The notes beneath the pieces are model-generated. The model saw nothing but the letters and a program-made list of their open reading frames with translations, did not search any database and had not been told where the DNA came from. A stretch of 60,741 nucleotides of DNA, from the NCBI GenBank assembly GCA_029298735.1, contig JANSLP010000190.1:1-60741 (forward strand), in the 5' to 3' direction. The stretch is from Ophiostoma sp. CBS 140.51. Lineage: Eukaryota > Ascomycota > Sordariomycetes > Ophiostomatales > Ophiostomataceae. Positions 45,408 to 55,990 of the stretch are shown in pieces. The position numbers and the translations under genes are program-made. Positions within the stretch are counted from its first letter, which is position 1; every line of letters starts with the position of its first letter.

Positions 45408-48194
45408 TTACACCTGCCCAAACCCGGACTCATCCTCCTGGTGGCCGTCATCGTCTTCCTGCTCGGCCGCCGCCGACAGCCTCCTCCTCCGCAGCGGTGC
45501 CGACTCCAACCCGGCCTGGCCCAACAGACTGTCCCGTCGTGAGCGCCGCCGTGCCATTTTGAGACTCGTCTCGTCGGCTGCCAGCTGCACTTCCTCGACG
45601 TCCACGTCGGGTTCCGCCGTGTCGTCAGGGCCACCGGCTGTGCCTGCTGTTGTTGTAGAGGCAGTCAAATCGACATCTCCAGAGACATCTGCTGCCTCCG
45701 CCGCCGCTATTGTTGCCTCTGCCACTTCACCGGCCACCACCAAGCCCTGCTTGAGCTGCTGCTGTAAACCGGCCATGAAATCGCGCGCATGGATGAATCC
45801 GTTAATACCGTCGTCGCTCTGCAGCATCGAGTACATGCGGCGGGCTTCGTTGAGACAGCGCTGGGCCTGGATGTATTTGGCTTGGTGGACCCAGGCCTCG
45901 GCAGCCAGGACACTCCAAAAAGCCGACTTGCGGCGCCAGGTGCCCCACCCCAAAGACCCACGTCCGGCGCGCGTAGCACAGCAGACGGCCATTCTTTCTC
46001 GGAGCAGCGCATCGCCGACGTTGCCGACCAGGCGAGCTTCCAGCAGGCGCATACCCCATTTGACGGCCTCGTCGACGAATGCGCCGCCACGCAAGCGTTC
46101 TAGTTCGAGACTTAAGGCGACAACACGGGTGGCGCCGTAGGCACTGCCGCAGCGGGTATGGTAGGAGTAAAAGGACTGTTCGAGCATGCTGCTGATGGAG
46201 TCCAGCTTTGTGCGGGACGACAGGCTGGGCGGCATAATCAGTAGGGACAGAGCACACATTTCGTTGGCGGCAGCATGGTATTTCCAGGCCTTGTCGTTGG
46301 TATAGTCTGTCCGCAGAATATCGTAGGTCGACATGGCGAGTTTCCAGTCGCGCAGCATAAAGGCGTAGTCAGCGAGTTTGCGCAGGATGGCCTCGCTGGC
46401 TTCGGCGCCATAGTAGCCGCGGACGGCGTCGTAGTTGGAGGAGCCATTGTCGCCGCGCCCACCACTGCTGTTGTTGTTGCTGTTGCTGCTGCCAAACCCA
46501 GCCCAGCGTTTCGACAAGCTCATGAAGCGGCCACTCAGTCCTTTCCGTTTGGACGCGACCTGGTCGTTCCACAGCGAGACACTGCGCTCCATGGTAGGGA
46601 GGATGGACTGGGTGACCATTTCGCGGACAAACGTGCGGATGGCGGTAGCATCCGACTCGAAAATGTAGCGTGTCGTTGGGTCGTCAATGATGTCGTCCTC
46701 TTTCTCCCCCTCACTTGCGTCATCATCACCACTTGTCTCCCCATCAAAAGCTTCGCTGCGAACGAGGTCGGCATACTCCTCGACGGCCGTCATCCAGTCG
46801 CTACGCGGCAGCAACAAGCTGTCGTCGTCCGTCTCGGCGCTCTGAGTACTCCGCAGCCGCAGCAGGTGGCAGTGCAGACCCAGGCTGCGCTTCATCTTTT
46901 CAAAGAGTGCCATGGACTGCACAATGTCGCCGTTCTCTTCGTCGTGCACGAGGACATAGTATCGCAAGAAGTCGCCATCGACCCATGGCGGTAAGCGGCG
47001 GTCGCCCTGGCTAATGTCGCGGTATAGTTCCTGGAAAGTCTGGATGGGTGCCGGGTTGCGCGAGCTTATAGCGATGACACACGCCACGGGGTGTGCAAAC
47101 GTCTCGTGGCAGGCCACGGGCAGGCCGGACAGCATCCGTCGGAGGTACAGTGCGTAATACGGCGAGGTACCGTCCACGTCATACTGCTGTTGTTGTTGCG
47201 GCGGGGGTCCCTGGCCCGGCGTCGGTGGTGGTGGTGGCAGTCCCGAAAAGGCGCCCTCGGCGTATGTCAAGTGCTTATCGACAATGGCCTCAACGAGCGG
47301 GATGCGTGAAGAGGTCGCATTGCTCCGTGCGTCCGCTGTGCCTGCCCGACTCCGTCCTCCAGAACTGCTGGCATGGCTGACATTGCTGCTCCCCCGCTGC
47401 CGCCGACTGACTGCCAGCTGCGGCGGTGGGCTTGTCGGTGGCTGAATGATGCCCTGCGCCGACTCCGGTGTCTCTAGGTTGTCGCCAAACTTGGTGAAGC
47501 GCACACTGAAATCATCCCAGGGCCGCGGTGCACCATTGCTATCGCGCACCTGCACACGGCCCGCCACGCGCTCGCCAAACGGCCGCAGCAGCTCCCACAG
47601 GCCGTTGGGAAACCCTTTTTCGCGGGCGAGCTCGTCAGTATCCCGCGACGAGTAGACGGCGATATGGGGCACAAATGCTTTCAAGACAAGGTTGAGGGGG
47701 TCGCCCGGGTTCTCGGCGGCCGGCAGGTCGAGTAACGAACGAGTGTAGACGGCGCCAGGAATCGAAGCGGCGGCGGAAGAGGAAGAGTTGGGGCGTTGCG
47801 ATGAGGCGGCGGTAATGGTTGTTGCTGATGAATTTGACGTGGCCGTCGCGATGCTGGCATTGGACGTCATTGACAGTGTCCGGCCGGTCGCTGGTGAACC
47901 TGCACGGACGCCGCCTACCGGTGACATGGACCGCGATCCTGGCGGCGTCAAAGTCGAGGCATAGAGAGAAGCGGCCGCCGAGTTGGGTGTGCCGCGGCGG
48001 ACGGGCAGGCTGGCTTCGGATTGGGAGAGTGGCAAAGGTCGTGCGCGGATGGGGAGGTCGCCGCCACCACCACCAGGGTGGCCCAGAGGACCATGTGACG
48101 TCTGGCGCATTTTGGGGTTTCTCAGGGAAGAGGCCGCCGGCGGCAACGACTGTATCGACTCAAATGGTGGTGGGGCATTGTCGGAAGGCGGCAT
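45408..48194 (-). CDS. TRS85: TRAPPIII subunit Trs85
   Basis: Defining subunit of TRAPPIII, the tethering complex that activates Ypt1 (Rab1) in autophagy and early secretory traffic. From Met at 48194 (MPPSDNAPPPFES) the protein is 928 residues in one exon. Core Trs85 features are FVPHIAVYSSRDTDELAREK, ETFAHPVACVIAISSRNPAP, DFLRYYVLVHDEENGD and the WHLxxx-type C-half TPR-like helices (EAILRKLADYAFMLRDWKLA). The open frame reaches up to 48434, adding 80 Ser/Pro/Thr/His-rich residues, but that part reads like a translated CT-rich leader, so I use the internal Met. Residues 1-190 are Pro/Ser-rich disorder; a second spacer (about 590-620) is Asn/Ser/Gly-rich. The last 100 residues are acidic. It converges on CHM7 with 259 bp between stops. 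Confidence 0.9.
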   Translation of the reverse strand: MPPSDNAPPPFESIQSLPPAASSLRNPKMRQTSHGPLGHPGGGGGDLPIRARPLPLSQSEASLPVRRGTPNSAAASLYASTLTPPGSRSMSPVGGVRAGSPATGRTLSMTSNASIATATSNSSATTITAASSQRPNSSSSAAASIPGAVYTRSLLDLPAAENPGDPLNLVLKAFVPHIAVYSSRDTDELAREKGFPNGLWELLRPFGERVAGRVQVRDSNGAPRPWDDFSVRFTKFGDNLETPESAQGIIQPPTSPPPQLAVSRRQRGSSNVSHASSSGGRSRAGTADARSNATSSRIPLVEAIVDKHLTYAEGAFSGLPPPPPTPGQGPPPQQQQQYDVDGTSPYYALYLRRMLSGLPVACHETFAHPVACVIAISSRNPAPIQTFQELYRDISQGDRRLPPWVDGDFLRYYVLVHDEENGDIVQSMALFEKMKRSLGLHCHLLRLRSTQSAETDDDSLLLPRSDWMTAVEEYADLVRSEAFDGETSGDDDASEGEKEDDIIDDPTTRYIFESDATAIRTFVREMVTQSILPTMERSVSLWNDQVASKRKGLSGRFMSLSKRWAGFGSSNSNNNSSGGRGDNGSSNYDAVRGYYGAEASEAILRKLADYAFMLRDWKLAMSTYDILRTDYTNDKAWKYHAAANEMCALSLLIMPPSLSSRTKLDSISSMLEQSFYSYHTRCGSAYGATRVVALSLELERLRGGAFVDEAVKWGMRLLEARLVGNVGDALLRERMAVCCATRAGRGSLGWGTWRRKSAFWSVLAAEAWVHQAKYIQAQRCLNEARRMYSMLQSDDGINGFIHARDFMAGLQQQLKQGLVVAGEVAEATIAAAEAADVSGDVDLTASTTTAGTAGGPDDTAEPDVDVEEVQLAADETSLKMARRRSRRDSLLGQAGLESAPLRRRRLSAAAEQEDDDGHQEDESGFGQV

Positions 48195-48951
48195 GAGGGA
48201 GGGGAGGGGTAGAAAGGAAGCGAGGCTAGTGTGAGTATGTTTGGATTTCGGAGGCCGGTGCAAGCTCGGTAGTTGATGTCGTGATGTCGTGGGGTTGAAG
48301 AGTGAAGTTAAAGTCGGGTTGGGCGAGCTTGACGTGATAGAGTTGGGTAGAGGTCGAAGCAGTGAAATAGAATGCCGGTCTAGATTATGACGATGGGTAT
48401 CGAATGACGTGCACGAGAACAGATCGGCTGGCAAGTTTGCAGGGCGTGTGAAGTTTGTCGTGCAAGAAAGTCGTGTCCCTTTTCGTCGTCCGGGGTTGTG
48501 ATAGATCTCGAGATTCCGGAGGGTCCCCTGCTCCCTGCTGCTGCCCTGAGCCTTATCGATATCGTCACGTGCAGCTGTGGGGGGCGAGGTGAGTTGCGAC
48601 TTTAGTGAATATTAACAACGAGTTTCCAGCGCCTTTAGTGGGTGACGACGACATTCAGTGCGCTAGAGCTTCATTTGGCGTTCGAGGCTTCTGGATCTCG
48701 TTTACTTTCATGACTTGCTTCTTTGTTTACTTTACTCTATTCATTTTTTTCTGAACTTGTTTATTTTTTATTTGCTCTCTATTGGTTATTTCTACAGAAA
48801 ATACTAATGCCATGTACTCATTAATCATGATGTTGTTTATCTGTCTCTAGTTTACTGCACTTTAGGTTTGATTATTTCGGCTTTTTTTTTCTTTTCTGAT
48901 CGATATTTTTTTTTTCCTTTTCCTTTTTCTCCTCCTCCTCCACCCTTCCTA
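48195..48951 (-). promoter_or_regulatory. TRS85 promoter and 3' flank of the upstream unknown gene
   Basis: 757 bp. A CACGTG box lies at 48566-48571 in a TCACGTGCAGCTG context, about 370 bp before the start. The leader nearest the start is pyrimidine-rich on the minus strand. From about 48700 to 48951 the sequence is AT-rich 3' flank of the next gene. Confidence 0.5.
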
Positions 48952-50121
48952 TCACCTCCTCGTCTTTGAGGTCTTCCGCCGCGTCGCGCGCTCCATGATT
49001 GGCTCCGCAACTATACTGCTGATTGCATACTCCGCCGCCTGTCGCATTGCCGTGTGCCGGATCCCATTCATGCTGTTTGGGTGCCGGTGGCCCATGTATG
49101 TATCGACCAGGGCTGCACCAAGAGCTGCCGTCGCCACGCGTGTGCCCTTGTTGCCGAGCCAGCTACCAGGCGCGCCGTGACTACTAAGAGCGGCCATGGT
49201 ACCAGCCCTCAGTGCGTTGCGAGCGGCCGACTCCCACTTGGATGAGGAGGATGAAGGGTCTGAGCGGGAGGACGAGTTGGACGACGTCGTGGACGACGAG
49301 GATGGTGGGCCACGTTTAAGTGAAGGACGACGGCGGGAGCGGCTATGGCTGTTGCTGCGGCTGGGGACAGAGCGGGCGCGCGATGTTTGGAGTTTGCGGG
49401 AACTGTTGGGGTGATTATAGTTGTCATTGTCGTGATGACGTCGATCGCGGCTGCGATCTCGGCTCGAGTCCTGGCCACGACCATGAATATTGTCGTGTCT
49501 AGTGACGATCTCGGCGGCAGAGCCACGATCGGAAAATGATGACACATCCCGTCGACGAGATGGTGACCGCGAAGGAGACGGAGAAGGGGTGCGTGTGTAG
49601 TCCGAGTCGCGGTCGCTGTGATGATGGTGTTGGTGGTGATGTTGCCGCTGGTGATGTTCGCGTTGGTGCGGTCGCCGTTGAACTTCGTACTTCTCCTCAA
49701 TCACACTCTCGGCAAATGGGTCGTCATCAATGATCCCGAGGCGTTGCAAGAACGTGGACAAGCCTTGTAGACTACCGGATCTGCCACGACGAGAGTCTTC
49801 ATTATGTCTTTCCCTGATGGGACGAGAATCTCCCCGGCCTCTTTCTCTCCCACGTTTGGGTCTGGTGTTGTTGTGGTGGCGATGGTGATAGTGATGATTG
49901 TCGTCCATATTGCCGTCTCTCGTATATGATGCTGGACGACATCGATGAGACGGGCTGACATCTCGGCTGTGATGTCGTGGCCGTCTTTCAGGTGAGGGGT
50001 AGCGGTTGTCGGAGCCGTAGGCACTATCCCTGTCTGCGTGCAAGGTGTAATGACGATGGTACTTGTCGTGGTCCAACTCGGTAGAATCCAAGTCACCCTT
50101 GGAAGACCAAGCCGAAGACAT
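48952..50121 (-). CDS. His/Arg/Ser-rich protein of unknown function
   Basis: 389 residues, single exon, highly charged and mostly disordered. The first 300 residues contain dense His, Arg, Asp and Ser, with RS-type segments (SPSPSRSPSRRRDVSSFSDR) and a short hydrophobic-amphipathic patch, LSTFLQRLGIIDDDPFAESV. The C-terminal 85 residues are different: an Ala/Gly-rich, helix-friendly block (WESAARNALRAGTMAALSSH, then GSWLGNKGTRVATAALGAAL) that resembles C-terminal modules of several fungal uncharacterised Ser/Arg-rich proteins. No transmembrane segment is certain, although the Ala/Gly block could be a weak amphipathic membrane-associated helix. Function unknown. The reading frame is long for this composition and has codon bias like neighbours, so it is probably real. 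Confidence 0.7.
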   Translation of the reverse strand: MSSAWSSKGDLDSTELDHDKYHRHYTLHADRDSAYGSDNRYPSPERRPRHHSRDVSPSHRCRPASYTRDGNMDDNHHYHHRHHNNTRPKRGRERGRGDSRPIRERHNEDSRRGRSGSLQGLSTFLQRLGIIDDDPFAESVIEEKYEVQRRPHQREHHQRQHHHQHHHHSDRDSDYTRTPSPSPSRSPSRRRDVSSFSDRGSAAEIVTRHDNIHGRGQDSSRDRSRDRRHHDNDNYNHPNSSRKLQTSRARSVPSRSNSHSRSRRRPSLKRGPPSSSSTTSSNSSSRSDPSSSSSKWESAARNALRAGTMAALSSHGAPGSWLGNKGTRVATAALGAALVDTYMGHRHPNSMNGIRHTAMRQAAEYAISSIVAEPIMERATRRKTSKTRR

Positions 50122-52920
50122 TGTTGTGATTGTTAAGAGACAAAATGGTGGTGATATTATGTGATGGCTATATGTGATGCATTTGCCTTCTGTGACAGCT
50201 ATAAAATATGTGCAACGAATTATGACAGCTGTTGTCTCAGAAAAAAGGTCATGGATATCCTAGGAAGAAAAAGAGACGACGAGCTATGGTTGCGGCAAGG
50301 GTGCACTTATATGTTCATATGTTCGTGGTGTGGTGGTTGTCGTTGGCCTCTCTATTTCCTATTTCCCTCGATTTCTTCTCTGGTCTCCTCATTCCTGTTT
50401 CTCCCCCATCCTTTCTTGTCTCCCCATATTGGCCGTGCTCAGCCAGGCTCAACCAGTGGGCAGGTGCTACACCACCGACGTAGGCAAAGAGGGCGAGTTT
50501 AAGGTTGTACAGGCTACGGGCATGCCGTGCTCTGATTTTTTATCTCTCCATTGTCTCCTATGCCCCTCATTATTTTGTCTTGACTCTTCCCACGGGGCAC
50601 TTTCTGTCCGTTACGGCTCGGCTGGTTTCTCTTTTTCGCTCACTTTTACTGCCTCTTATTCGACCGTCTCGAGCTGTGACGCAGACCCGGGCTTGGCCTT
50701 GGAGTTCATAGACTGCAACTCTTGTAAACACGCTCGCCCTTCCTACAAGTCACCGTCCAACAATTAAGTTACGTTTCCTATACTTTGTGAGAAGTTACGA
50801 TAGATTTGTGCCTGTACTCCATTCAAACTTTTTATATTTTTTGACCTTTAATTTTTGACCTTCTTTGATTTATTTCAAGGTCTATGTTGCTTCCCTCTTC
50901 TTTCCCCAATTTTGGTCGTTGTGCCCATTTAGGAAGTCATTGTTAATGAGGAGCCCAAACGACAGGCGACTTGCAGGTTGCATGCATAAGGCAGACGTCA
51001 TTTGAATGCATGGAGCCAATGGTGGTATTATTCTGTAGTTGGCGTTCCAATCGCACCTCTTTTTATTCTCCTTCAACTCTCTGATCCGATGTCGTCAACT
51101 GAATACTTTGTAACCAAAGATCGAGGACCTTTTAGACCCCGGGCTTCCTTTTTCTCTCCATCTCTTTCTTCCACCTACTACATTCAATTTCACGAGTCGT
51201 GTGGTCATTTCATTTACGAAATAATATGTCATTTTGTAGCACACCATCGTCAGATCTGCCGATGGGGGACGAAGAGGAGCTAAAAAAGAGGGTGGGAAGA
51301 CAATATGAGAAGGGAAAGAAAAAAGGAAGACGAGATGGGAACTGCCGTCTGCCGTCCGTTAGCTGCCTCTGCTTCTATCGCCCGTACAAAGCCACTCCGT
51401 CGTCCGTGTAAAGAGGCAACGTATTCCATCATCCTGTTACACAAAGATTGTGTATCCTTGTTGGGCCACGTCAGTTCTAGAGTGCGGACTGGCGGCTGCT
51501 TACACACCGTTGAGAGTGGGGGAGTTATTGACGATGATCTCGCTTGGGCTCATTCATCACAATACTCTTACAAAACTCGGCAAGCATTGTTACTGATGAT
51601 TGGGAAGGACAACGCATGTCAAGCAACCTTTTTCATCCTCCCGTCGTCTTCCTTGTCAACTTTCTTGTAACTTTCTTGTAACTTTACCTTCACCTTGCTA
51701 GCCGACATCGGCAAACTCATACTCTATATCTGCTGTAGCCTGCCTTGTGTGCTGTTCTTTTTGTTTTGTGTTTTGTGCTAGGCCATACGGTGATGCGTGC
51801 TTTCGAGGAATACAATACTTTCGTCACACCTTTTTGTACTTTTGTCTTTCATCGAGGCGCAGGGTTGCATCCATTACAGAGAAAAGAATGCGATAAACGG
51901 CAAGTCTAAACTCGAAATCATAAAGTTCAGGGTAGCTATCCTGCTCGGTATGCTTCCCTTTCCATTTTCCATCACATTTAGCCTACGCCTGCTATCCTTG
52001 TGAGTCAAAAACGAGAGACATGAAGACGAAAAACAAGCGAGAGTTGAGAGTTCTGTGAGAAGAAAAAGGGATGGGTCAAACCCGGCCGAAAATCCTGTCT
52101 TGCTTTTCTAGTGACACAACGGATAGAGGACAGCGGACAATAGGATCACAGAGTCAAAAAGCCAACAACCCAGAAAACCAACGAAACCGAATACCCGCAT
52201 GACAAGCTCCATGGAAACTACGTTGTTGAGACGAGGTAGGTGACAAGACCGGCGACAGGACGGACGAGACATTGCGTCACACCAACTGAAGAGGAACCTT
52301 TGTCCGCCTTGAGCTCTTGTAGTTGCTACTGTCTGTCTGTCTCTGTCCGCCCGTATGTATTCTCTCTGCCCTTTTGTCTGTCCTTTTGTATGTCCTTCTT
52401 GACTTTGCCCCTCAGCGTCACCGCATCCCCCTAGCTACATGCTCTGTCTCCTCGTTCTCCAGGTGTCGTGCATCGTCAGCACTCACCGTGTGAAGCAACA
52501 GGACAGCATGTGCTTTGTGCTCCGTGTTTCCGTGTCTCCGTACACCACCACGGTCAGTTTCTTTTCGTTCTACTCACAGTCCGGTCTCTCATGTTCCAGA
52601 TCCTTCGAAAATTGAAAACAGGACGGCCGTACGTCAGAACCGGCGCAGAACAAGCGTAAGACTCTCTGGTGAAAGATCGGCACGCCTCAACCTTCACCTT
52701 TCGACAAGGTCAAGGCAAGGTCAGTTGACTAGAGATAAGTACAAAAGACATCAATAACAACGTGGTGAGGAGAGACACCCCAGAATCCTGTCCAGGGTGA
52801 TGTCTCAGTCGATGTTATCAGCGGTTTGGCAAGTAAAGGATCTCCATATTTGTATAAATTTGAACTTGCAACTATTGTCGACCCTCCATCGAATCAAATA
52901 AATTCCATCCTCGTCAATGC
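50122..52920. other. Gene-free 2.8 kb upstream region
   Basis: Separates the His/Arg/Ser-rich gene (start 50121) from the mini-catalase stop at 52921. It is AT-rich to CT-rich with a doubled AACTTTCTTGT unit at 51659-51686 and pyrimidine low-complexity near 52320-52400. No frame has protein-like features. The proximal 400 bp is the promoter of the unknown gene. Confidence 0.4.
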
Positions 52921-53871
52921 CTACGCCGCCCGCCGCTCCTTGCCACTGATGAGGTACAGATCCGCCCGCAGACCGATCAGCGGATCCTGTGTCGGCTCAA
53001 TGCCCTGCACGCGCGGCACCGGGTCGAAAATCAAGTACTTTTGCTCGGCCGCTGCCGCACTCGCGTCCTCACCCTTGTACAAAGCGTCCAGCGTCACCGT
53101 GCCCAGCGTGATGGTTGGGTTCGAGCCGGGCCAGTGTGCCGTGTTGTCGTCGACATTATCATCGGGCCCGGCCAGTTGGAGCACAATATCGTATTTGATC
53201 TGACCGTCGGACAACTGCTGCCGTACGCCGTCATACAGAAACTCGGACGACTGGCCCTCAACGGTCTCCGCATCCAGCGTCTCCAGTCCTGCCACGGGCC
53301 GAATCTGGTACCGGCCGGCCGTCACCTTGCCGTCAGCATTGGTAAATTTGTAGGCATTCACGCCGTAGAACTGCTCATGGGCAAACGACTTGGGGAAATG
53401 CCTGGGCGCCGCCAAAAACGCCTGGGCGGCCGGGTGCGAGGCAATGTGCTTGTTGAGCGTCTCCGGGTCGGCACCGGCGTTCCGGACAGCCTTGAAGAAG
53501 GCGAGAGCCTCGTCGGGCGTGGCGGCCGGGAAGAAGGGTGTGCTGTGGGCGATGACATCGGTATGTTCACGGCGGGGTTCGGTGGCAAGCACAAAACGGA
53601 TGGCAATACCACGGGGGTTACCATTGGGATCCGAGTCGGGCAACGTAGGGTGGCCCGTCGACGACGAAAAGCGGACAATCACAGGTGTGCTTTCATTGTT
53701 CAATTGCGGCGCAATGGAAATGGTCCGGGCATCTTGCGAGGGCACAAATGTGCCACTGGTGAGCAGACCCTTGGCATGGGCCGGACGAAAGCCTGGCTTA
53801 GGCCCGCCAGCGAGATCCTTGAAGACGCCGAGGATCTCCTTGGCAGTCTCGGTGTTGTCAGAGAGAGGCAT
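52921..53871 (-). CDS. Small catalase-related haem peroxidase (mini-catalase, SrpA-like)
   Basis: Haem protein of the catalase fold reduced to its core, 316 residues against about 480-750 for full catalases. Family members bind haem and usually act as peroxidases or weak catalases on H2O2 or organic hydroperoxides. The essential residues are visible: distal His H32 in FRPAHAKGLLTSGTFV, a VIVRFSSSTGHPTLPDSDP strand, NPRGIAIRF, and the proximal haem-ligand Tyr in the LRADLYLIS motif near the C-terminus (R-x-x-x-Y). There is no signal peptide; the protein is probably cytosolic, and the C-terminus RRAA is not a peroxisomal SKL signal. Single exon, strong TATA promoter, and a decayed tandem relative immediately upstream. 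Confidence 0.93.
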   Translation of the reverse strand: MPLSDNTETAKEILGVFKDLAGGPKPGFRPAHAKGLLTSGTFVPSQDARTISIAPQLNNESTPVIVRFSSSTGHPTLPDSDPNGNPRGIAIRFVLATEPRREHTDVIAHSTPFFPAATPDEALAFFKAVRNAGADPETLNKHIASHPAAQAFLAAPRHFPKSFAHEQFYGVNAYKFTNADGKVTAGRYQIRPVAGLETLDAETVEGQSSEFLYDGVRQQLSDGQIKYDIVLQLAGPDDNVDDNTAHWPGSNPTITLGTVTLDALYKGEDASAAAAEQKYLIFDPVPRVQGIEPTQDPLIGLRADLYLISGKERRAA

Positions 53872-54150
53872 CGTGGCGGTATGAGGGGCTAATCAATATC
53901 CTGTAAGTGGTGTAAGTGGTATAGGTGGAGATGTTGGGGAACATAAGCTTGTAGGTGATGTAGGCTTTACAAAGATTCAAGGGATTATTCAATCGTCTAC
54001 AACTGCCAGGAGTTGCTCTTCTTTTATACATGTCCGGTTGGTGATGTCTGCTTACGATCCCCTCATCCATACGGATTACCCCTCGTCAGAACGAAAAGGT
54101 TGCACGTCACCGCGGAATGTTTGTGTCGTAAAAAAAAAGATACATGAGAC
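53872..54150 (-). promoter_or_regulatory. Mini-catalase promoter with TATA box and shared motif
   Basis: A TATAAAA box at 54022-54028 lies about 150 bp before the start at 53871. A 29-bp block at 54097-54125 is repeated, with one mismatch, in the promoter of the neighbouring decayed copy. On the minus strand it contains CCGCGG and TGACGTGCAA; TGACGT is the CRE-like core recognised by ATF/CREB bZIP factors, which control oxidative-stress genes in fungi. The remainder of the leader (53872-54000) is a long untranslated stretch. Confidence 0.6.
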
Positions 54151-54924
54151 ATATGCAAAAGTGATAGGGTCGGAAAGTAGCCACAGACCGGTCCAACTAA
54201 CATTCTCTCCAGAAGTTTAATACCACCTCGCTTCAATCTGCATGGACCGTATGGAGGTTGCGTCGATCTGCAGCCTCTTTGTTTGCTGCTGGGTGGTTAT
54301 CGCAAATAAGTGAGCAACGATTGGGTGCTTTTCCGGGAGAACTGCAGGACGGAGCATGTCAAAACAGCACACCATCGCGAAAGAAGTTAAACAGATGATG
54401 CAAATGCTACTCTGTTCGAAACCTTCCTTCGTCTTACTTTGTGGTTGGCGCCAACGGGGGACGACCAAGCTTGTTGTTGTAACCTCTTGTAACGGCGGCT
54501 CTTTTAATTTTTGAGGGGTAGTTGGGAGTAGTGGCAGTAGCTTGGGCAGAATATACGGGCTGGCAGGGTGTGGCGCTGACTGGGTGAGAGCTTTTCAACG
54601 GCCTGGCCAGGGATAAGAATCATATCAAATAATAAAGCAACCGTTTGAAGCCCTGTTGGGCTAGATAGTCAGGATAGAAGACACGGTGCAATAGAAAATA
54701 AGACAAAAATAAGTACAGCAGTGGAGAGAAAAGAAAATAGACCGGGGTCCAGATGCATCGGATTTGATTGTCAGAAAAAGAAATCAATTGTGAATATGAA
54801 CAAGTCTATATTTTTATTTATGCTTTATCTTGAGTTTAGCTATGGTCGACTCTATCGCCCGCTTTACAGCACAGCGTTTCCTGTAGATAATATGGAGGCT
54901 TTTCCCATCCGCTTTATTACCACT
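54151..54924. other. Spacer between mini-catalase promoter and the decayed copy
   Basis: About 770 bp. It contains no credible gene; a short Ser/Cys-rich frame near 54217-54468 has no supporting features. The right half is AT-rich and probably the 3' remnant of the decayed catalase gene. Confidence 0.4.
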
Positions 54925-55707
54925 TCACAGGTCGACGAGGTCACCCACAGCCAAGATGCCTGCCACATTTGGCTCCGCGTTGTACGTCGGGTGCGTTTCC
55001 TTAGACACCGCGTCCAACGTCAGGGTGCCCAGGATGAGGGTAGGGCCAGAGCCGGACCACAGGCTGGTAACATCATCCACGGTGCCAGAATGGCCGGCGA
55101 CGAAGAGCTTAATGTCGTACGCAATCTTCATACCCCTCTCCAGCTGGTACTTGAGATCCTTCTCCAATTCAGCCTCAGATCCAGCAGATCCAAAGCAGTC
55201 TGCGTTGATAATGCCATAGCGTCCAGTCCTGATCTGTCCGTCTACATTGGAAAAGCTAAAGGCGCTGATGTTGTGAAACTCCTCGCCGGCCAGCGGCTCG
55301 TATCCCGCAGACTTGGGGGTGTCAACATACGCCTTAGCGCTGCGTTGGAGGCCAGGTAGTTGTTGAAAGCATCCTGGCCCTCACCCGCGGCCTTGTAGAA
55401 AGCCTCGACCTTGCTGTTGGTCTTGCCCGGGAAGAGGACCGAACTCTGGGCAATAATGTCGGTGTGCTCGCCGTTGCCGAGATCAAAGCGGATGGCAATG
55501 CCACGGGGGTTGCTGGACGTCAAGTGGCTCTCATTAGAGGAGCCGGGCAGCGTAGGGTGGCCCGTCGACTTGGCGAGGACCACGAGCACCTTTGTCTCGT
55601 CTCTGCTAAAGTGCGAAGCGGGTGTGAGTCTGTGGGGCTTCGCTCGACGGGACAAACTTGTCGGAGGCAAGGATGCCGCTGTAGGTGTCGTCGTTGGGGA
55701 AAGGCAT
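54925..55707 (-). pseudogene. Decayed mini-catalase paralogue
   Basis: Three pieces in different frames align in order to the intact gene at 52921-53871. Piece A (55707 to about 55610) starts MPFPNDDTYSGILASDK and covers the segment before the first strand. Piece B (about 55619-55335) has KSTGHPTLPGSSN and NPRGIAIRFD. Piece C (55335-54925) has GYEPLAGEEFHNISAFSFSN and TLILGTLTLDAVSKE. One frameshift lies near 55610-55620 and a second, a one-base difference, near 55335-55341. No GT..AG intron of plausible size explains either. The PxHAKG segment carrying the distal His is absent, and the end stops about 40 residues early, before the R-x-x-x-Y haem ligand. Both haem contacts are therefore lost whatever the frame. 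The promoter is still recognisably that of the intact gene. Confidence 0.85.
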
Positions 55708-55990
55708 GGTTGTGGTAAAAGGGAGGGTTGAAAATGGTGTAAGTGAAGATGGAGTGGTGAGAAAGAAGAGTATACGCAACTTGTAAGTGATGATGGGGTT
55801 CTTCAAAAGCTTCCTACAACCTCAGATGGACTACCAGGAGAGGTCCCTTCTTATATACATCGCCGACTGACGATCCTTGCCTTGATATTCGGTCATATCG
55901 ACGGACTGCCCCTCTGTGCCCCTCTTGTCCCCGTCAGAGGCAACAGGTTGCACGTCACCGCGGAATCTTTGTGAACGGAGCGGAAAGACA
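55708..55990 (-). promoter_or_regulatory. Promoter of the decayed catalase copy, matching the intact gene's
   Basis: TATATAA at 55851-55857 sits about 145 bp before the old start codon. The 29-bp motif at 55945-55973 differs from that of the intact gene by one base. Sequence around the TATA box (ACCAGGAG..CTTCTTATATACAT) also matches the intact gene's, so the duplicated unit included the promoter. Confidence 0.65.

Noticed and set aside
48195..48434. Upstream in-frame extension of TRS85
   Set aside because: Reads as a translated CT/AC-rich leader (Ser, Pro, Thr, His) with no conserved residues; the internal Met at 48194 is preferred.
54721..55359. 212-residue plus-strand frame
   Set aside because: It is the antisense of the decayed catalase; the minus-strand alignment to the intact paralogue explains the sequence.
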